Origin: Rhizobiales bacterium UBA1912
GTDB taxonomy: Bacteria > Pseudomonadota > Alphaproteobacteria > Rhizobiales > Devosiaceae
Direction: 5' to 3'
Length of the DNA: 64,000 nucleotides
NCBI GenBank assembly: GCA_002337455.1
Contig: DDGC01000007.1
Span: 1 to 64,000 of the forward strand
The translations under genes were made by a program, and so were the position numbers. The notes beneath the pieces are model-generated. The model was not told where the DNA came from. It saw only the letters and a program-made list of their open reading frames with translations, and did not search any database. Shown one piece after another: positions 54,095-62,793 of this stretch; the stretch's first letter is position 1; every line of letters starts with the position of its first letter.

Positions 54095-54442
54095 ATGGAG
54101 CAGGACGTACTTTCGCTAACTTTCGGCGCATTGTCAGACCCAACGCGACGCGCATTGCTGGCCCGCCTCGCCATCGGCGAAGCCAGCGTGGGCGAGTTGG
54201 CTCAACCCTTCGACATGAGCACTGCTGCGGTGTCCAAACACCTCAAGGTTCTCGAGAATGCCGGGCTGATCAACCGCCACAAGCGCTCGCAGTATAATTA
54301 CTGCACGCTTGAGGCTGGCCCCCTAAAGGACATCGATCGCTGGGTGGGCGCTTATCGTGCTCTCTGGCACGAAAATCTCGAACAGTTGGACGATTACCTG
54401 GCCGAGCTTCAGCGCGTCGATCCCGAAGCCCCCAAACAATAG
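54095..54442 (+). CDS. ArsR-family transcriptional regulator
   Basis: The 115-residue protein has the winged-helix ALSDPTRRALLARLAIGEAS and VGELAQPFDMSTAAVSKHLK with VLENAGLINRHKR. It lacks an obvious metal-binding cysteine set (CVC), so it is probably of the non-metal ArsR type paired with AHSA1 proteins. ATG 54095 follows the operator without a strong ribosome-binding site. A few longer starts in the frame cross the promoter and are unlikely. Confidence 0.9.
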   Translation: MEQDVLSLTFGALSDPTRRALLARLAIGEASVGELAQPFDMSTAAVSKHLKVLENAGLINRHKRSQYNYCTLEAGPLKDIDRWVGAYRALWHENLEQLDDYLAELQRVDPEAPKQ

Positions 54443-54452
54443 GATTATGGTA

Positions 54453-54938
54453 ATGAACAAGATGCTTATCGATACCCCGACAGCCGAACCCGTGATTGTC
54501 ATGAAGCGCAGTTTCAATGCGCCGAGACGATTGGTCTGGCGGGCGTTCACCATGCCCGAACATGTCAGCCGCTGGTGGGGCGCCCGTTCAATGGGCACGA
54601 CACGGGTCGTCAAGCTGGATCTTCAACCACAAGGCGAATGGCGGTTCGAGCAAACTGCACCGGATGGGGCGATCTACGCCTTTATCGGCACCTATCTCGA
54701 AATCTCCGAGCCGGAAAAACTGGTCAACACCTTCGGGCTCGAAGGCATGTTCACCGACAAGACGGTCATAGAAACCCACACGTTCGACGAGGTCGATGGC
54801 AAGACCGAATACACTGCCATCACGCGCTTCGATTCCATCGAAGATCGAGACGGCATGGTCGCTTCGGGCATGGAGACCGGCGCGCAAGAGAGCATGGACC
54901 AGCTTGAAGAGCTGCTCGCTGGACTGACCGCCGCCTAA
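54453..54938 (+). CDS. AHSA1/SRPBCC-domain protein
   Basis: The 161-residue protein has MKRSFNAPRRLVWRAFTMPE, HVSRWWGARSM, LDLQPQGEWRFEQTAPDG and ISEPEKLVNTFGLEGM. It is an AHSA1/SRPBCC ligand-binding fold, the usual partner of such ArsR proteins. AGGA favours ATG 54453. It lies ten bases after the ArsR gene in one operon. Confidence 0.9.
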   Translation: MNKMLIDTPTAEPVIVMKRSFNAPRRLVWRAFTMPEHVSRWWGARSMGTTRVVKLDLQPQGEWRFEQTAPDGAIYAFIGTYLEISEPEKLVNTFGLEGMFTDKTVIETHTFDEVDGKTEYTAITRFDSIEDRDGMVASGMETGAQESMDQLEELLAGLTAA

Positions 54939-55025
54939 CCACCAGCCGCTCACCCATTCATCAATGGCTACAGCACCGCCCATCCGGGTGGACGGCGATG
55001 CTGCGCCAAATTCCAGGAGAAGAAA

Positions 55026-55859
55026 ATGTCTTTCACACGCAGCACGCTTCCGCTTTTGTCGATGCTGGCGATCATGACCGCACCGTTTGGAGCGGCTGTC
55101 TCGGCTGAACTTTATTACGAAAAGCACGGCGAGGGGCCGCCCCTTGTTTTGCTGCACGGTGCCTTCATGGACATCGAAAGCAATTGGGCGACGATGCGCG
55201 ATGATCTGGCACAAAACCACACAGTCGTCGCTGTTGAGCTGCAGGGCCACGGGCGCACCGCCGATCGCGCTCAGCCGCTGAGTTATGAAGGCATGGCAGA
55301 TGACGTTGCAGCGCTCCTTGAAGAGCTCGATATCGCATCCGCGAGCATGATGGGCTATTCGATGGGCGCCAATGTCGCCCTGCAAATGGCGATCCGTCAT
55401 TCCGATCAGGTGTCGTCGCTTGTGCTGATTTCACCCAGCGCATCGGACAGCGGAAATGCTGCCGGACACAAGGCCATGGTCGAATACCTTTCAGCAGATA
55501 TGTTTGCCGGCACACCCCTTGTCGAAACCTATGAGGCGCTCTCTCCGGCACCCGACTTTCCAGCGCTCGTTGACAAGGTCAAGGCTCTGGAGCTGACCGC
55601 GTTCGACTGGATGGACGATGTGGAACGCATCACGGTCCCGACGCTGATCATCGGTGGCGATGCCGACGTCGTCACACTCGACCATCTGGCCGCGCTTTAT
55701 CTCGCGCTGGGCGGCGCGACGCACGGCGATCTAAACGGGCTGTCCAATACGCAACTGGCCATACTTCCGGCTACGACCCACACAGGGGTTTTGATGAACC
55801 CGGACAACCTGCCGATCGTCAAGGATATGTCGCTGCGTTTCCTGGCCGATCTCGATTAG
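55026..55859 (+). CDS. Exported alpha/beta hydrolase
   Basis: The 277-residue protein has a signal peptide (LPLLSMLAIMTAPFGAAVSA) and an alpha/beta-hydrolase core: GPPLVLLHGAFMD, VAVELQGHGRT, and the nucleophile elbow MGYSMGANVALQMA. GGDADVVTLDH gives the acid and ATTHTGVL the histidine. It follows the AHSA1 gene by about 87 bases and is probably in the same transcription unit. Its substrate is unknown. Confidence 0.87.
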   Translation: MSFTRSTLPLLSMLAIMTAPFGAAVSAELYYEKHGEGPPLVLLHGAFMDIESNWATMRDDLAQNHTVVAVELQGHGRTADRAQPLSYEGMADDVAALLEELDIASASMMGYSMGANVALQMAIRHSDQVSSLVLISPSASDSGNAAGHKAMVEYLSADMFAGTPLVETYEALSPAPDFPALVDKVKALELTAFDWMDDVERITVPTLIIGGDADVVTLDHLAALYLALGGATHGDLNGLSNTQLAILPATTHTGVLMNPDNLPIVKDMSLRFLADLD

Positions 55860-55885
55860 GCGTGCGCCAATCGTTTCGCAAATGC

Positions 55886-55914
55886 GAGGGAGGCCGCTCA
55901 TTGAGGCCTCCCTC
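55886..55914. terminator. Hairpin between convergent hydrolase and MmyB-type regulator
   Basis: GAGGGAGGCC and GGCCTCCCTC form a ten-base stem with a nine-base loop. It lies between the two convergent stop codons and overlaps the last codon of the regulator. Confidence 0.6.
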
Positions 55915-56794
55915 ACTCCTCGCCGAAATAGACCACCATTGTCAGGTGCCGGTATTCATCGACAGTGAGAACTTCATGGCGGAAATCGATCTGATGGCCT
56001 GCCGGATCGAGAATGGTGCCGATTCCCTGGCTGTAGTTCGCCGTTCCGAGTTGCTCCATCCAGTGGCGAAAATCGGGCGACAATTTCTTGAGTTCATCGG
56101 CCAGTGCCAGCATGGCCGGATCTTTCGGCATTGCGGCCAGATCACATTTGAACCGCGCGACGAGCTCGGCGCCGTCCTTGCGCCATGCCGGCAGACGCAC
56201 ACGCATGGCGGGATCGGCAAACACCATCCGCAGCAGATTGCGCTCTTCCCAATTTCGCCCATCCAAGCCCAACAGTCTGTCAGCCGCCGCGTTCCAGGCA
56301 ACAATGTCCCGGCGCAGATTGATGACATAGGCCGGGCGCGTTGTAAGGTCGTCCATCAATTGCTGGGCAAGCGGGCCAACAGAGGCCGGCCTATGGGCTT
56401 CAGAGGGCGGCGGCCTGCCATGCGCCAGGAGAAAAAGATAGCAGCATTCCGAATCGTCGAGCCGAAGCGCCCTGGAGACGTTAAGCAGGAACGCTTCGGA
56501 AACCTGGATGTCGCGGCCCTGTTCGAACCAGGTATACCAGGTAAGACCGACGCCGGCGAGCAAGGCAACTTCCTCGCGCCGCAATCCGGGCGTGCGGCGA
56601 CCACCCGTGACCGGCAGGCCGACATCGACGGGTGTCAGTTTTGCTCGGTGGTGAACCAGAAAATCGGAAAGATCGCCGCGCGTACGCGTAAGGGCTCGAC
56701 TGGACAGGCTGTTGCTCTCAGTAACAGGATAATTTCTAACATTGTAACAGGTTAACTCTGCTCCAAATGTGCGCTTCCCGCAAGGAGGCGCCAT
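55913..56794 (-). CDS. XRE/MmyB-type helix-turn-helix regulator
   Basis: The core has the HTH (LSDFLVHHRAKLTPVDVGLP, TPGLRREEVALLAGVGLTWY, TWFEQGRDIQVSEAFLLNVS) and the MmyB-like ligand-binding domain (PAYVINLRRDIVAWNAAADR, ERNLLRMVFADPAMRV, HQIDFRHEVLTVDEYRHL). The only ATG start, at 56794, overlaps the divergent MFS start codon and adds about 40 unlike residues. A start near 56680 would match the family, but no ATG, GTG or TTG is there. The true start is therefore unclear. It very likely regulates the MFS pump. Confidence 0.8.
   Translation of the reverse strand: MAPPCGKRTFGAELTCYNVRNYPVTESNSLSSRALTRTRGDLSDFLVHHRAKLTPVDVGLPVTGGRRTPGLRREEVALLAGVGLTWYTWFEQGRDIQVSEAFLLNVSRALRLDDSECCYLFLLAHGRPPPSEAHRPASVGPLAQQLMDDLTTRPAYVINLRRDIVAWNAAADRLLGLDGRNWEERNLLRMVFADPAMRVRLPAWRKDGAELVARFKCDLAAMPKDPAMLALADELKKLSPDFRHWMEQLGTANYSQGIGTILDPAGHQIDFRHEVLTVDEYRHLTMVVYFGEE
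56721..56751. promoter_or_regulatory. Direct repeats in the regulator/MFS divergent region
   Basis: GTAACAGG occurs at 56721-56728 and 56744-56751, 23 bases apart (about two helical turns), upstream of the MFS gene and within the first codons of the regulator frame. It is a candidate operator for the MmyB-type regulator. Confidence 0.5.
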
Positions 56795-58376
56795 GACCGC
56801 TCACAACAATACTGCTCTTGATCCAAACCCGTTCCCGGCACGGGAATCACTATCGCCGCCGAACGCGGGGACGCGCCGATGGATGGGCCTTGCCCTGCTC
56901 ACGCTTCCCACCGCCCTGCTTGGCCTCGACCTGACGCTGCTGCACCTTGCACTGCCAGCACTGGCAGTCGATCTGCGCCCGACGAGCACCGAGGCACTGT
57001 GGATCATGGATGCCTATGGCTTCATGATCGCGGGCTTTCTTATCACCATGGGCACGCTGGGCGATCGGATTGGCAGGCGCAAACTGCTGATGATCGGCGC
57101 TGCAGCATTCGCTGCTGCCTCCCTCATCGCGGCCTTTTCCACAAGCTCGATGATGCTCATCCTCGCCCGTGCGGCGCTGGGCATCGCCGGAGCAACCCTT
57201 ATGCCCTCGACACTGGCGCTGATTAGCAATCTGTTTTCCGACCCGCGCGAGCGGGCATTGGCGATTGGCGTGTGGGCGACGACGTTTGCGCTCGGCATGG
57301 CCCTGGGGCCCGTCGTGGGCGGCCTGCTGCTGGAGCATTTCTGGTGGGGGGCGGCTTTTCTGGTTGCCGTTCCGGTCGTGGGTCTGTTGCTGGTACTTAC
57401 CCCCGTCCTGCTGCCTGAATTCCGCGTGCCACAGAGCGGCCGGCTGGACCTCACCAGCGTGGCTCTTTCCCTCGCAGCCATGCTTCCCGTCGTCTATGGC
57501 ATCAAGGATGTGGCCAAGCACGGCCCCAGCTTTGCGGCAATCGGCATCATGGCGACGGGCATCATCTTCGGGTTGATTTTCGTGCGGAGACAACAGCGCC
57601 TTGCCGATCCGCTTCTCGAAATCGGGCTGTTTGGCAGCAGGGGGTTCTCCGTAGCGCTGGTCGTCCTTCTTTTCGGGTTGATCGCCGTCGGTGGGACACT
57701 GCTGCTGGTTACGCAGTATCTGCAATTGGTGGCCGGATTTTCCCCACTGGTCGCGGGATTATGGATGGGACTACCTGCACTGGCGATGGTGGCAGCGGGC
57801 GTCGGCGCCCCGCTTGTTGCCCGCCATATCCGCCCCGGATTTGTCGTGGCTGGCGCGCTGGCCCTTTCGGTCGTCGGCTATCTCATGCTCTCCGGGCTCG
57901 ATAACGCGAATGACCTTGGCAAAATCATCGTCGGCTTTTCATTGGTCTATCTGGGACTTGGCACCATCGCTGCGCTCGGAACAGATCTCGTGGTCACTTC
58001 CGCTCCGGCGGAAAAAGCGGGGTCGGCATCGGCCATGTCCGAAACCGTACAGGACCTTGGCGCGTCACTGGGCATCGCGATACTCGGCAGCATCGCGACC
58101 GCGGTGTATCGCGGCGCCATGGCCGAGGAGATACCGGAAGGGCTGTCTGTGGCGGTGCGTGCGTCCGTCGGTGACAGTCTGTGGGCTGCGTCCTCGGTTC
58201 AGCAGGGGTTGCCGAACGGCCTTATGGAAAATGCGCAGGCGGCGTTCATCACTGGGTTCAGCACAGTGGCCACGCTTTGCGCAATCGTTGTCTCAATCCT
58301 GACGTTGCTCGCGGCTGTGGCGCTGAGAAAGATCCCGCCCCTCAATGCCGCCGCCCCGCTGAACGATGGCGGTTGA
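56793..58376 (+). CDS. MFS transporter, DHA2 (14-TM drug/H+ antiporter) family
   Basis: The 527-residue protein has about 14 hydrophobic segments. Motif A GTLGDRIGRRKLLMIG, ALWIMDAYGFMIAGFLITMG (motif D1) and GVWATTFALGMALGPVVGG (motif C) place it among DHA2 drug/proton antiporters. AAGGAGG precedes the ATG. It probably exports quaternary ammonium or similar compounds, under the divergent regulator. Confidence 0.92.
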   Translation: MTAHNNTALDPNPFPARESLSPPNAGTRRWMGLALLTLPTALLGLDLTLLHLALPALAVDLRPTSTEALWIMDAYGFMIAGFLITMGTLGDRIGRRKLLMIGAAAFAAASLIAAFSTSSMMLILARAALGIAGATLMPSTLALISNLFSDPRERALAIGVWATTFALGMALGPVVGGLLLEHFWWGAAFLVAVPVVGLLLVLTPVLLPEFRVPQSGRLDLTSVALSLAAMLPVVYGIKDVAKHGPSFAAIGIMATGIIFGLIFVRRQQRLADPLLEIGLFGSRGFSVALVVLLFGLIAVGGTLLLVTQYLQLVAGFSPLVAGLWMGLPALAMVAAGVGAPLVARHIRPGFVVAGALALSVVGYLMLSGLDNANDLGKIIVGFSLVYLGLGTIAALGTDLVVTSAPAEKAGSASAMSETVQDLGASLGIAILGSIATAVYRGAMAEEIPEGLSVAVRASVGDSLWAASSVQQGLPNGLMENAQAAFITGFSTVATLCAIVVSILTLLAAVALRKIPPLNAAAPLNDGG

Positions 58377-58421
58377 TGGATCATGGTCAGGGCACAGCCT
58401 GCGGTTGCCGAAAGCATGCTC

Positions 58422-59282
58422 TCACGCATCGAGATGCCTGAGCTTTTCGGGGTTGCGGACCATATAGATGCCGGCGATGCGGCCATCGACGATGTCGAGG
58501 GCGGTGGTCTGGAGGGTGTTGTCTTTTTCGATGGTGATGAAGCCGGGCAGGCCGTTCACGTAGCAATAGCGCACGAGTTGCGACATCGAGGCAGAGAAAA
58601 CCTTCTCGGCCAGGGTGGCGAACACGTTGGTGACGGTCTCGAGCCCGATCAGGGGTTCGAGCGCAGCGGGTTTGATACCGCCGCCATCGGAATGGATCGA
58701 CACATCGGCGGACAGCATGGCGCGCAGTTCGGCGACATCGCCGCTGCGCGAGGCGTCAAAAAAGGCGCGCGCAAGTTCGAGGCCGTGGTGCTCGGGCACA
58801 TCAAAGCGGGGCCGTTCGGCGCGCACACGGGTGCGGGCGCGGCTGGCCAGTTGCCGGCATGCGGCGGGCGAACGATCCAGTGTTTCGGCGATTTCTTCGA
58901 AGCTGACGCCGAAAACATCGTGCAGCAGGAAGGCGGCGCGTTCGAGCGGGGAGAGGCGTTCGAGGGCCATCATCAGGGGCAAGGTCACGTCCTCGACCTC
59001 CTCGTCGGTATCCTCGACCACCGGCTCGGGCAGCCAGGGGCCAAGATAGGTCTCGCGCCGGCGGCGCGCCGATTTGAGCTGATCGAGGCACAGGCGGGTG
59101 ACGATGCGGCGCAGGAACCCTTCGGGCTCCAGCACCACATCACGGTTGGTCGACATCCAGCGGATAAACGCGTCCTGGACGACGTCCTCGGCATCCGCCA
59201 CCGAGCCGAGCATGCGGTAGGCGACGCGGACGAGGCGCGGGCGCAGGGGATCGAAAACGGTGGCGGCATCCGGCTGGGTCAT
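58422..59282 (-). CDS. ECF41-type RNA polymerase sigma factor
   Basis: The 286-residue protein has sigma-70 region 2 (PRLVRVAYRMLGSVADAEDV with VVQDAFIRWM) and region 4 (FGVSFEEIAETLDRSPAACR). A SnoaL-like C-terminal extension carries the ECF41 hallmark motifs WLPEPV, DGGGIK and RNPEKL. In ECF41 factors this extension regulates activity in place of a separate anti-sigma factor. It lies four bases after the CMD-family gene, its usual partner. Confidence 0.93.
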   Translation of the reverse strand: MTQPDAATVFDPLRPRLVRVAYRMLGSVADAEDVVQDAFIRWMSTNRDVVLEPEGFLRRIVTRLCLDQLKSARRRRETYLGPWLPEPVVEDTDEEVEDVTLPLMMALERLSPLERAAFLLHDVFGVSFEEIAETLDRSPAACRQLASRARTRVRAERPRFDVPEHHGLELARAFFDASRSGDVAELRAMLSADVSIHSDGGGIKPAALEPLIGLETVTNVFATLAEKVFSASMSQLVRYCYVNGLPGFITIEKDNTLQTTALDIVDGRIAGIYMVRNPEKLRHLDA

Positions 59283-59286
59283 GGGT

Positions 59287-59739
59287 CTATGCAGCCTTGC
59301 GGGCCATGGTGTCGGGCACACCTAGGCCGATATTGAGCCGGTTGAAGGCGTTGATCGCGACGACCATCATGGCGAGCTTGATCCGTTCTTCATAGGTGAA
59401 CTGTTCTTCGACCATCGCATCGACCTCGCTTGTGGGATGGCGCTCGGAGATGCGCGTCAAGGCTTCGGTCCAGGCGAGCGCCGCCCGCTCGCGGGGGGTG
59501 TAAAGATCGGATTCGCGCCAGGCGTTGAGCAGGTAGATGCGCTCTTCGGTTTCCCCTTTGGCGCGCGCCTCTTTCGAGTGCAGCACGATGCAGGGGGCGC
59601 AGCCATTGATCTGGGAGGCGCGGAGCTTGACGAGTTCGGCAAGGGACGGCTCGAGCCAGGACTGTGCCTTCTGGCCGACAGCGATGAGCGGCGCAAAGAG
59701 CTCGGGATGGGCCACGTAGGGGTTGGTTTGGTTTGTCAC
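59287..59739 (-). CDS. Carboxymuconolactone-decarboxylase/AhpD-like protein
   Basis: The 150-residue protein starts at GTG 59739 with AAGGAAAG upstream. It has LVKLRASQINGCAPCIVLHS with a CxxC redox pair, and MMVVAINAFNRLNIGLGVP, the CMD/AhpD signature. It is the expected ECF41 partner and is likely the main target of that sigma factor. It may reduce peroxides or small organic substrates. Confidence 0.92.
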   Translation of the reverse strand: MTNQTNPYVAHPELFAPLIAVGQKAQSWLEPSLAELVKLRASQINGCAPCIVLHSKEARAKGETEERIYLLNAWRESDLYTPRERAALAWTEALTRISERHPTSEVDAMVEEQFTYEERIKLAMMVVAINAFNRLNIGLGVPDTMARKAA

Positions 59740-59982
59740 TGAACTTTCCTTCGTTGCGGGTTGGTACCCGAAAGACAGGACGAGATAGCGATGCGCTGTG
59801 TGACATGGGCGAGCCGGAAAATGTCGATCGAGGCGGTTTATCGTGCTTACCACGCAGTGCTGCCGATGCGGTAGAGCGCGGTTGCTTTGGGGCGGAGGAT
59901 GGGGTAGATCGGCGCCCCCTTGCTTGTTTGCGGCGCGGCGGCACGGTTTTTACGGGCGGCCCGATCTTTTTTGGTTTTTCTC

Positions 59983-61242
59983 ATGTCATCGCTTCACTGT
60001 GGCGTCGATTTCGGCACCACCAATTCGACAATCGGCCTTGTCCAGCCCGATGGCGCGCCGGTGCTGATACCGGTCGAAGGGGACGAGGTGACGCTGCCAT
60101 CGGCGCTGTTTTTCAGCTTCGAGGACCAGAGCACCCATTTCGGGCGGTCTGCCGTGCACGAATATATGGACGGGGCCGAAGGGCGGTTCATGCGGGCGCT
60201 CAAATCGATCTTGGGCACATCGTTGATGGATGAGACCACCCAGATCGGGCGGGAGCGCACCAGCTTTCAAGGGTTGATCGGGCGGTTTTTGGGCCATTTG
60301 CGCGACAGACTGACGGCGCATACCGGGCAGATGCCCGAGCATGTGGTTTTGGGCCGGCCGGTGTTTTTCGTCGATGGGGACGCGGACGCTGACCGGGCGG
60401 CGCAGGACCAGCTCGAAGCGGCGGCGCGGGCTGTTGGGTTTTCCCATATCGAATTTCAGTTCGAGCCGGTGGCAGCCGCGCTGCATTTCGAGCGCACGCT
60501 TGAGGGCGAGGCGCTGGCGCTGGTTGTCGATATCGGGGGCGGCACTTCGGACTTTTCGGTGCTGCGGCTCTCGCCCGAGCGGAGGACCAGCACCGACCGG
60601 CGCGACGACATCCTGAGCACGGCGGGCGTGCATGTGGGCGGCACCGATTTCGACCGGCAGCTCAACATCGCCAAGGTGATGCCGCAGATGGGGCGCGGGA
60701 CCGAAACGCGCGACGGCAAGCGCCAGCTGCCGCTCTGGTATTTTCACGACATGGCGACCTGGCACAAGATCAACCAGCTCTATCGCCCCCAGGTGGTGCG
60801 CGACATTCGCGAGCTGCAACGTGAGGCGGCGGAGCCGGAAAAACTCGAGCGGTTCAAGCACCTCCTGGTCCACCGCTCGGGCCACCGGCTGGCCGGGCAG
60901 GTGGAAAAGGCCAAGATCGCGCTGACCGATACGCCGGAAATCGACATCACGCTCGATGAGCCGGGGCTGTCGCTGGCCATCCCCACGACGCGGGCCGAAT
61001 TTGAAGCAGCGAGCGCTGACCTGAGCGAGAAGATCGGGGCGGCACTCGATGAGGCGCTGGTTGCGGCGGGTGTTACGGCGGAAGCGATTGAAACTGTGAT
61101 TTTGACCGGGGGTGGCGCGCAGGTGCGGCAGGTGCGGGCGCTTGTCGACACGCGGTTTGCCCATGCGCGCATCGCCCAATCGGACCGGTTCGGTGCGGTA
61201 GGGCTGGGGCTGGCCGTGGACGCCGCGCGGCGGTTTGGGTGA
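59983..61242 (+). CDS. Hsp70-family protein, YegD-like
   Basis: The 419-residue protein has Hsp70 ATPase signatures GVDFGTTNSTIGLV, LALVVDIGGGTSDFSVL and ETVILTGGGAQVRQV. It lacks a full substrate-binding domain, as in YegD-type chaperone-like proteins. It is in a different direction from the ECF41 pair, and a 243-base gap (59740-59982) lies between. Confidence 0.9.
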   Translation: MSSLHCGVDFGTTNSTIGLVQPDGAPVLIPVEGDEVTLPSALFFSFEDQSTHFGRSAVHEYMDGAEGRFMRALKSILGTSLMDETTQIGRERTSFQGLIGRFLGHLRDRLTAHTGQMPEHVVLGRPVFFVDGDADADRAAQDQLEAAARAVGFSHIEFQFEPVAAALHFERTLEGEALALVVDIGGGTSDFSVLRLSPERRTSTDRRDDILSTAGVHVGGTDFDRQLNIAKVMPQMGRGTETRDGKRQLPLWYFHDMATWHKINQLYRPQVVRDIRELQREAAEPEKLERFKHLLVHRSGHRLAGQVEKAKIALTDTPEIDITLDEPGLSLAIPTTRAEFEAASADLSEKIGAALDEALVAAGVTAEAIETVILTGGGAQVRQVRALVDTRFAHARIAQSDRFGAVGLGLAVDAARRFG

Positions 61243-61304
61243 CACAACCCTGGCGCAATCGGGCGCTCTGATGGCGGCGTGACACGCACAGCGGCAGGCA
61301 AGAG

Positions 61305-62078
61305 ATGACGATTTTCAGAACCCTTCTGGCGGGATGTGCCCTGCTGCTGGCCGCATTGGGGTTGGCGCCGGTGGCGTTGGCGGCCGATTGCGCGAAGGAG
61401 CGGTTCGAGGAGTCCGATTTCATCGTCTGCACCATCGATCCGGCGACCGAGGATTTGCGCCTGTTCTGGCGCGATGAATCCGGCGCGCCGTACCGGCATT
61501 TTTCTGCTGTGACCGACGCGGTGAGCGAGGCGGGCGCGACGCTAAGCCTTGCGATCAATGCGGGAATGTATGACGGCGACTATGCGCCGATCGGGCTTTA
61601 CGTGGAGGGCGGGCAGGAGATGGCACCGATCAACACGCGGAGCGTGGAGGGGCCGCCCGCTTCTGTGCCCAATTTCTACAAAAAGCCCAACGGGGTGTTT
61701 TTCATCGCTACCGATGGGGCGGGGATTTTGGAGACCGGAGCATTTATTGCAACGCAGCCCGATGTGACGTTTGCAACCCAGTCCGGCCCGTTGCTGGTGC
61801 AGGATAACGCCCTGCATCCGGCGCTGATACCGGGCTCGACCGACCGGACGCGGCGCAGCGGGGTCGGGGTTTGCGGAAACGGCATGGTCCGGCTGGCGAT
61901 CAGCGAGGGGCGCGTCAATTTCCACGATTTCGCGCGGCTGTTCCGCGACCATCTGGGGTGCGCGGACGCGCTGTTTCTCGATGGCGGACGCGGGGCCGGA
62001 CTTTACCATCCGGCCCTGCGGCGCAACGATTTTTCCTTGCATGGCGGGTACGGGCCAATGCTCGGGGTGGTGGAGTAG
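61305..62078 (+). CDS. Exported phosphodiester glycosidase (NAGPA-like) protein
   Basis: The 257-residue protein has a signal peptide (TIFRTLLAGCALLLAALGLA), then SLAINAGMYDGDYAPIGLYV, NFYKKPNGVFFI, SGPLLVQDNALHPALIPGST and ALFLDGGRGAGLYHP. This is the phosphodiester glycosidase (NAGPA/DUF2233) fold that acts on exopolysaccharide or lipid-linked sugars. Substrate not known. Confidence 0.85.
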   Translation: MTIFRTLLAGCALLLAALGLAPVALAADCAKERFEESDFIVCTIDPATEDLRLFWRDESGAPYRHFSAVTDAVSEAGATLSLAINAGMYDGDYAPIGLYVEGGQEMAPINTRSVEGPPASVPNFYKKPNGVFFIATDGAGILETGAFIATQPDVTFATQSGPLLVQDNALHPALIPGSTDRTRRSGVGVCGNGMVRLAISEGRVNFHDFARLFRDHLGCADALFLDGGRGAGLYHPALRRNDFSLHGGYGPMLGVVE

Positions 62079-62097
62079 CGCCGGGCCGGTGCCCCAG

Positions 62098-62574
62098 CTA
62101 CTGGATGGTGCGCGAGGAGGAGTTGAACCGCGCCCAGGTCACCGTTTCGGCGTTGCCGCCGGCTTCCACTGTCAACTGGTAGTGGGAATTGAGGCGGCCG
62201 CCGGTCGTGTTGCACGGCGGCAGGAAGGCGTAGTTGACGACAGTCGTACCGGACCCGTCCGACGCAACGCGGGTGTTGCGGTGATTGTAGGTGCTGCCAT
62301 CGCTGAGCTTGTCCTGAAGGTGCAGGCGGATGGGAACACCCGCTACAGCCGTGTGCCGGATGGTGACGGTCGGCGCTGCGCCCTGACCGCCCAGATCGCG
62401 GCAAAGATTGGCCCCGGTCATCGGGGTGATGGTTACGCTGGCAACGTCGAAGGGCTGGGCCGGCGTGGCCGCGGCCGCCCCGGCAGTGCCACCGCTGGTC
62501 GCCGAGCACGCAGCGAGCGCGACGAGCGCCAGCGACGATGCCGCCAATCGGGCGATTTTGGTCGTAAATCTCAT
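62098..62574 (-). CDS. Lipoprotein of unknown function
   Basis: The 158-residue protein has a signal peptide with a lipobox LVALAAC, so it should be lipidated at that cysteine. The mature part has a beta-rich sequence (VTIRHTAVAGVPIRLHLQDK, VVNYAFLPPCNTTGG, YQLTVEAGGNAETVTWARF) with two further cysteines. The ATG at 62574 follows AGGAGT. No family is recognised. It is divergent from the HTH-membrane gene, with which it may form a functional pair. Confidence 0.8.
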   Translation of the reverse strand: MRFTTKIARLAASSLALVALAACSATSGGTAGAAAATPAQPFDVASVTITPMTGANLCRDLGGQGAAPTVTIRHTAVAGVPIRLHLQDKLSDGSTYNHRNTRVASDGSGTTVVNYAFLPPCNTTGGRLNSHYQLTVEAGGNAETVTWARFNSSSRTIQ

Positions 62575-62793
62575 AAAGTTCACTCCTGGTAGGTTTGGGA
62601 GCGCCGGGCAGAAGATCGATGACCGCGAGGGCCGCCGTCGGACGCCTCAATTGCTTAACTGGCAACCTTGATTCCGTCAGCGCAGAATCGCGGAAGAAAC
62701 GGAAACGCAGCGAAAAAACCGACAAATTGTCTCGCAATATCAAGTTATTGAAATTAATACTGATGCGTCGTTGGGTGTGTATTGGGGGACACG

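Noticed and set aside
59986..61245. 419-codon minus-strand frame
   Set aside because: It is antisense to the Hsp70-like gene and has no recognisable domain.
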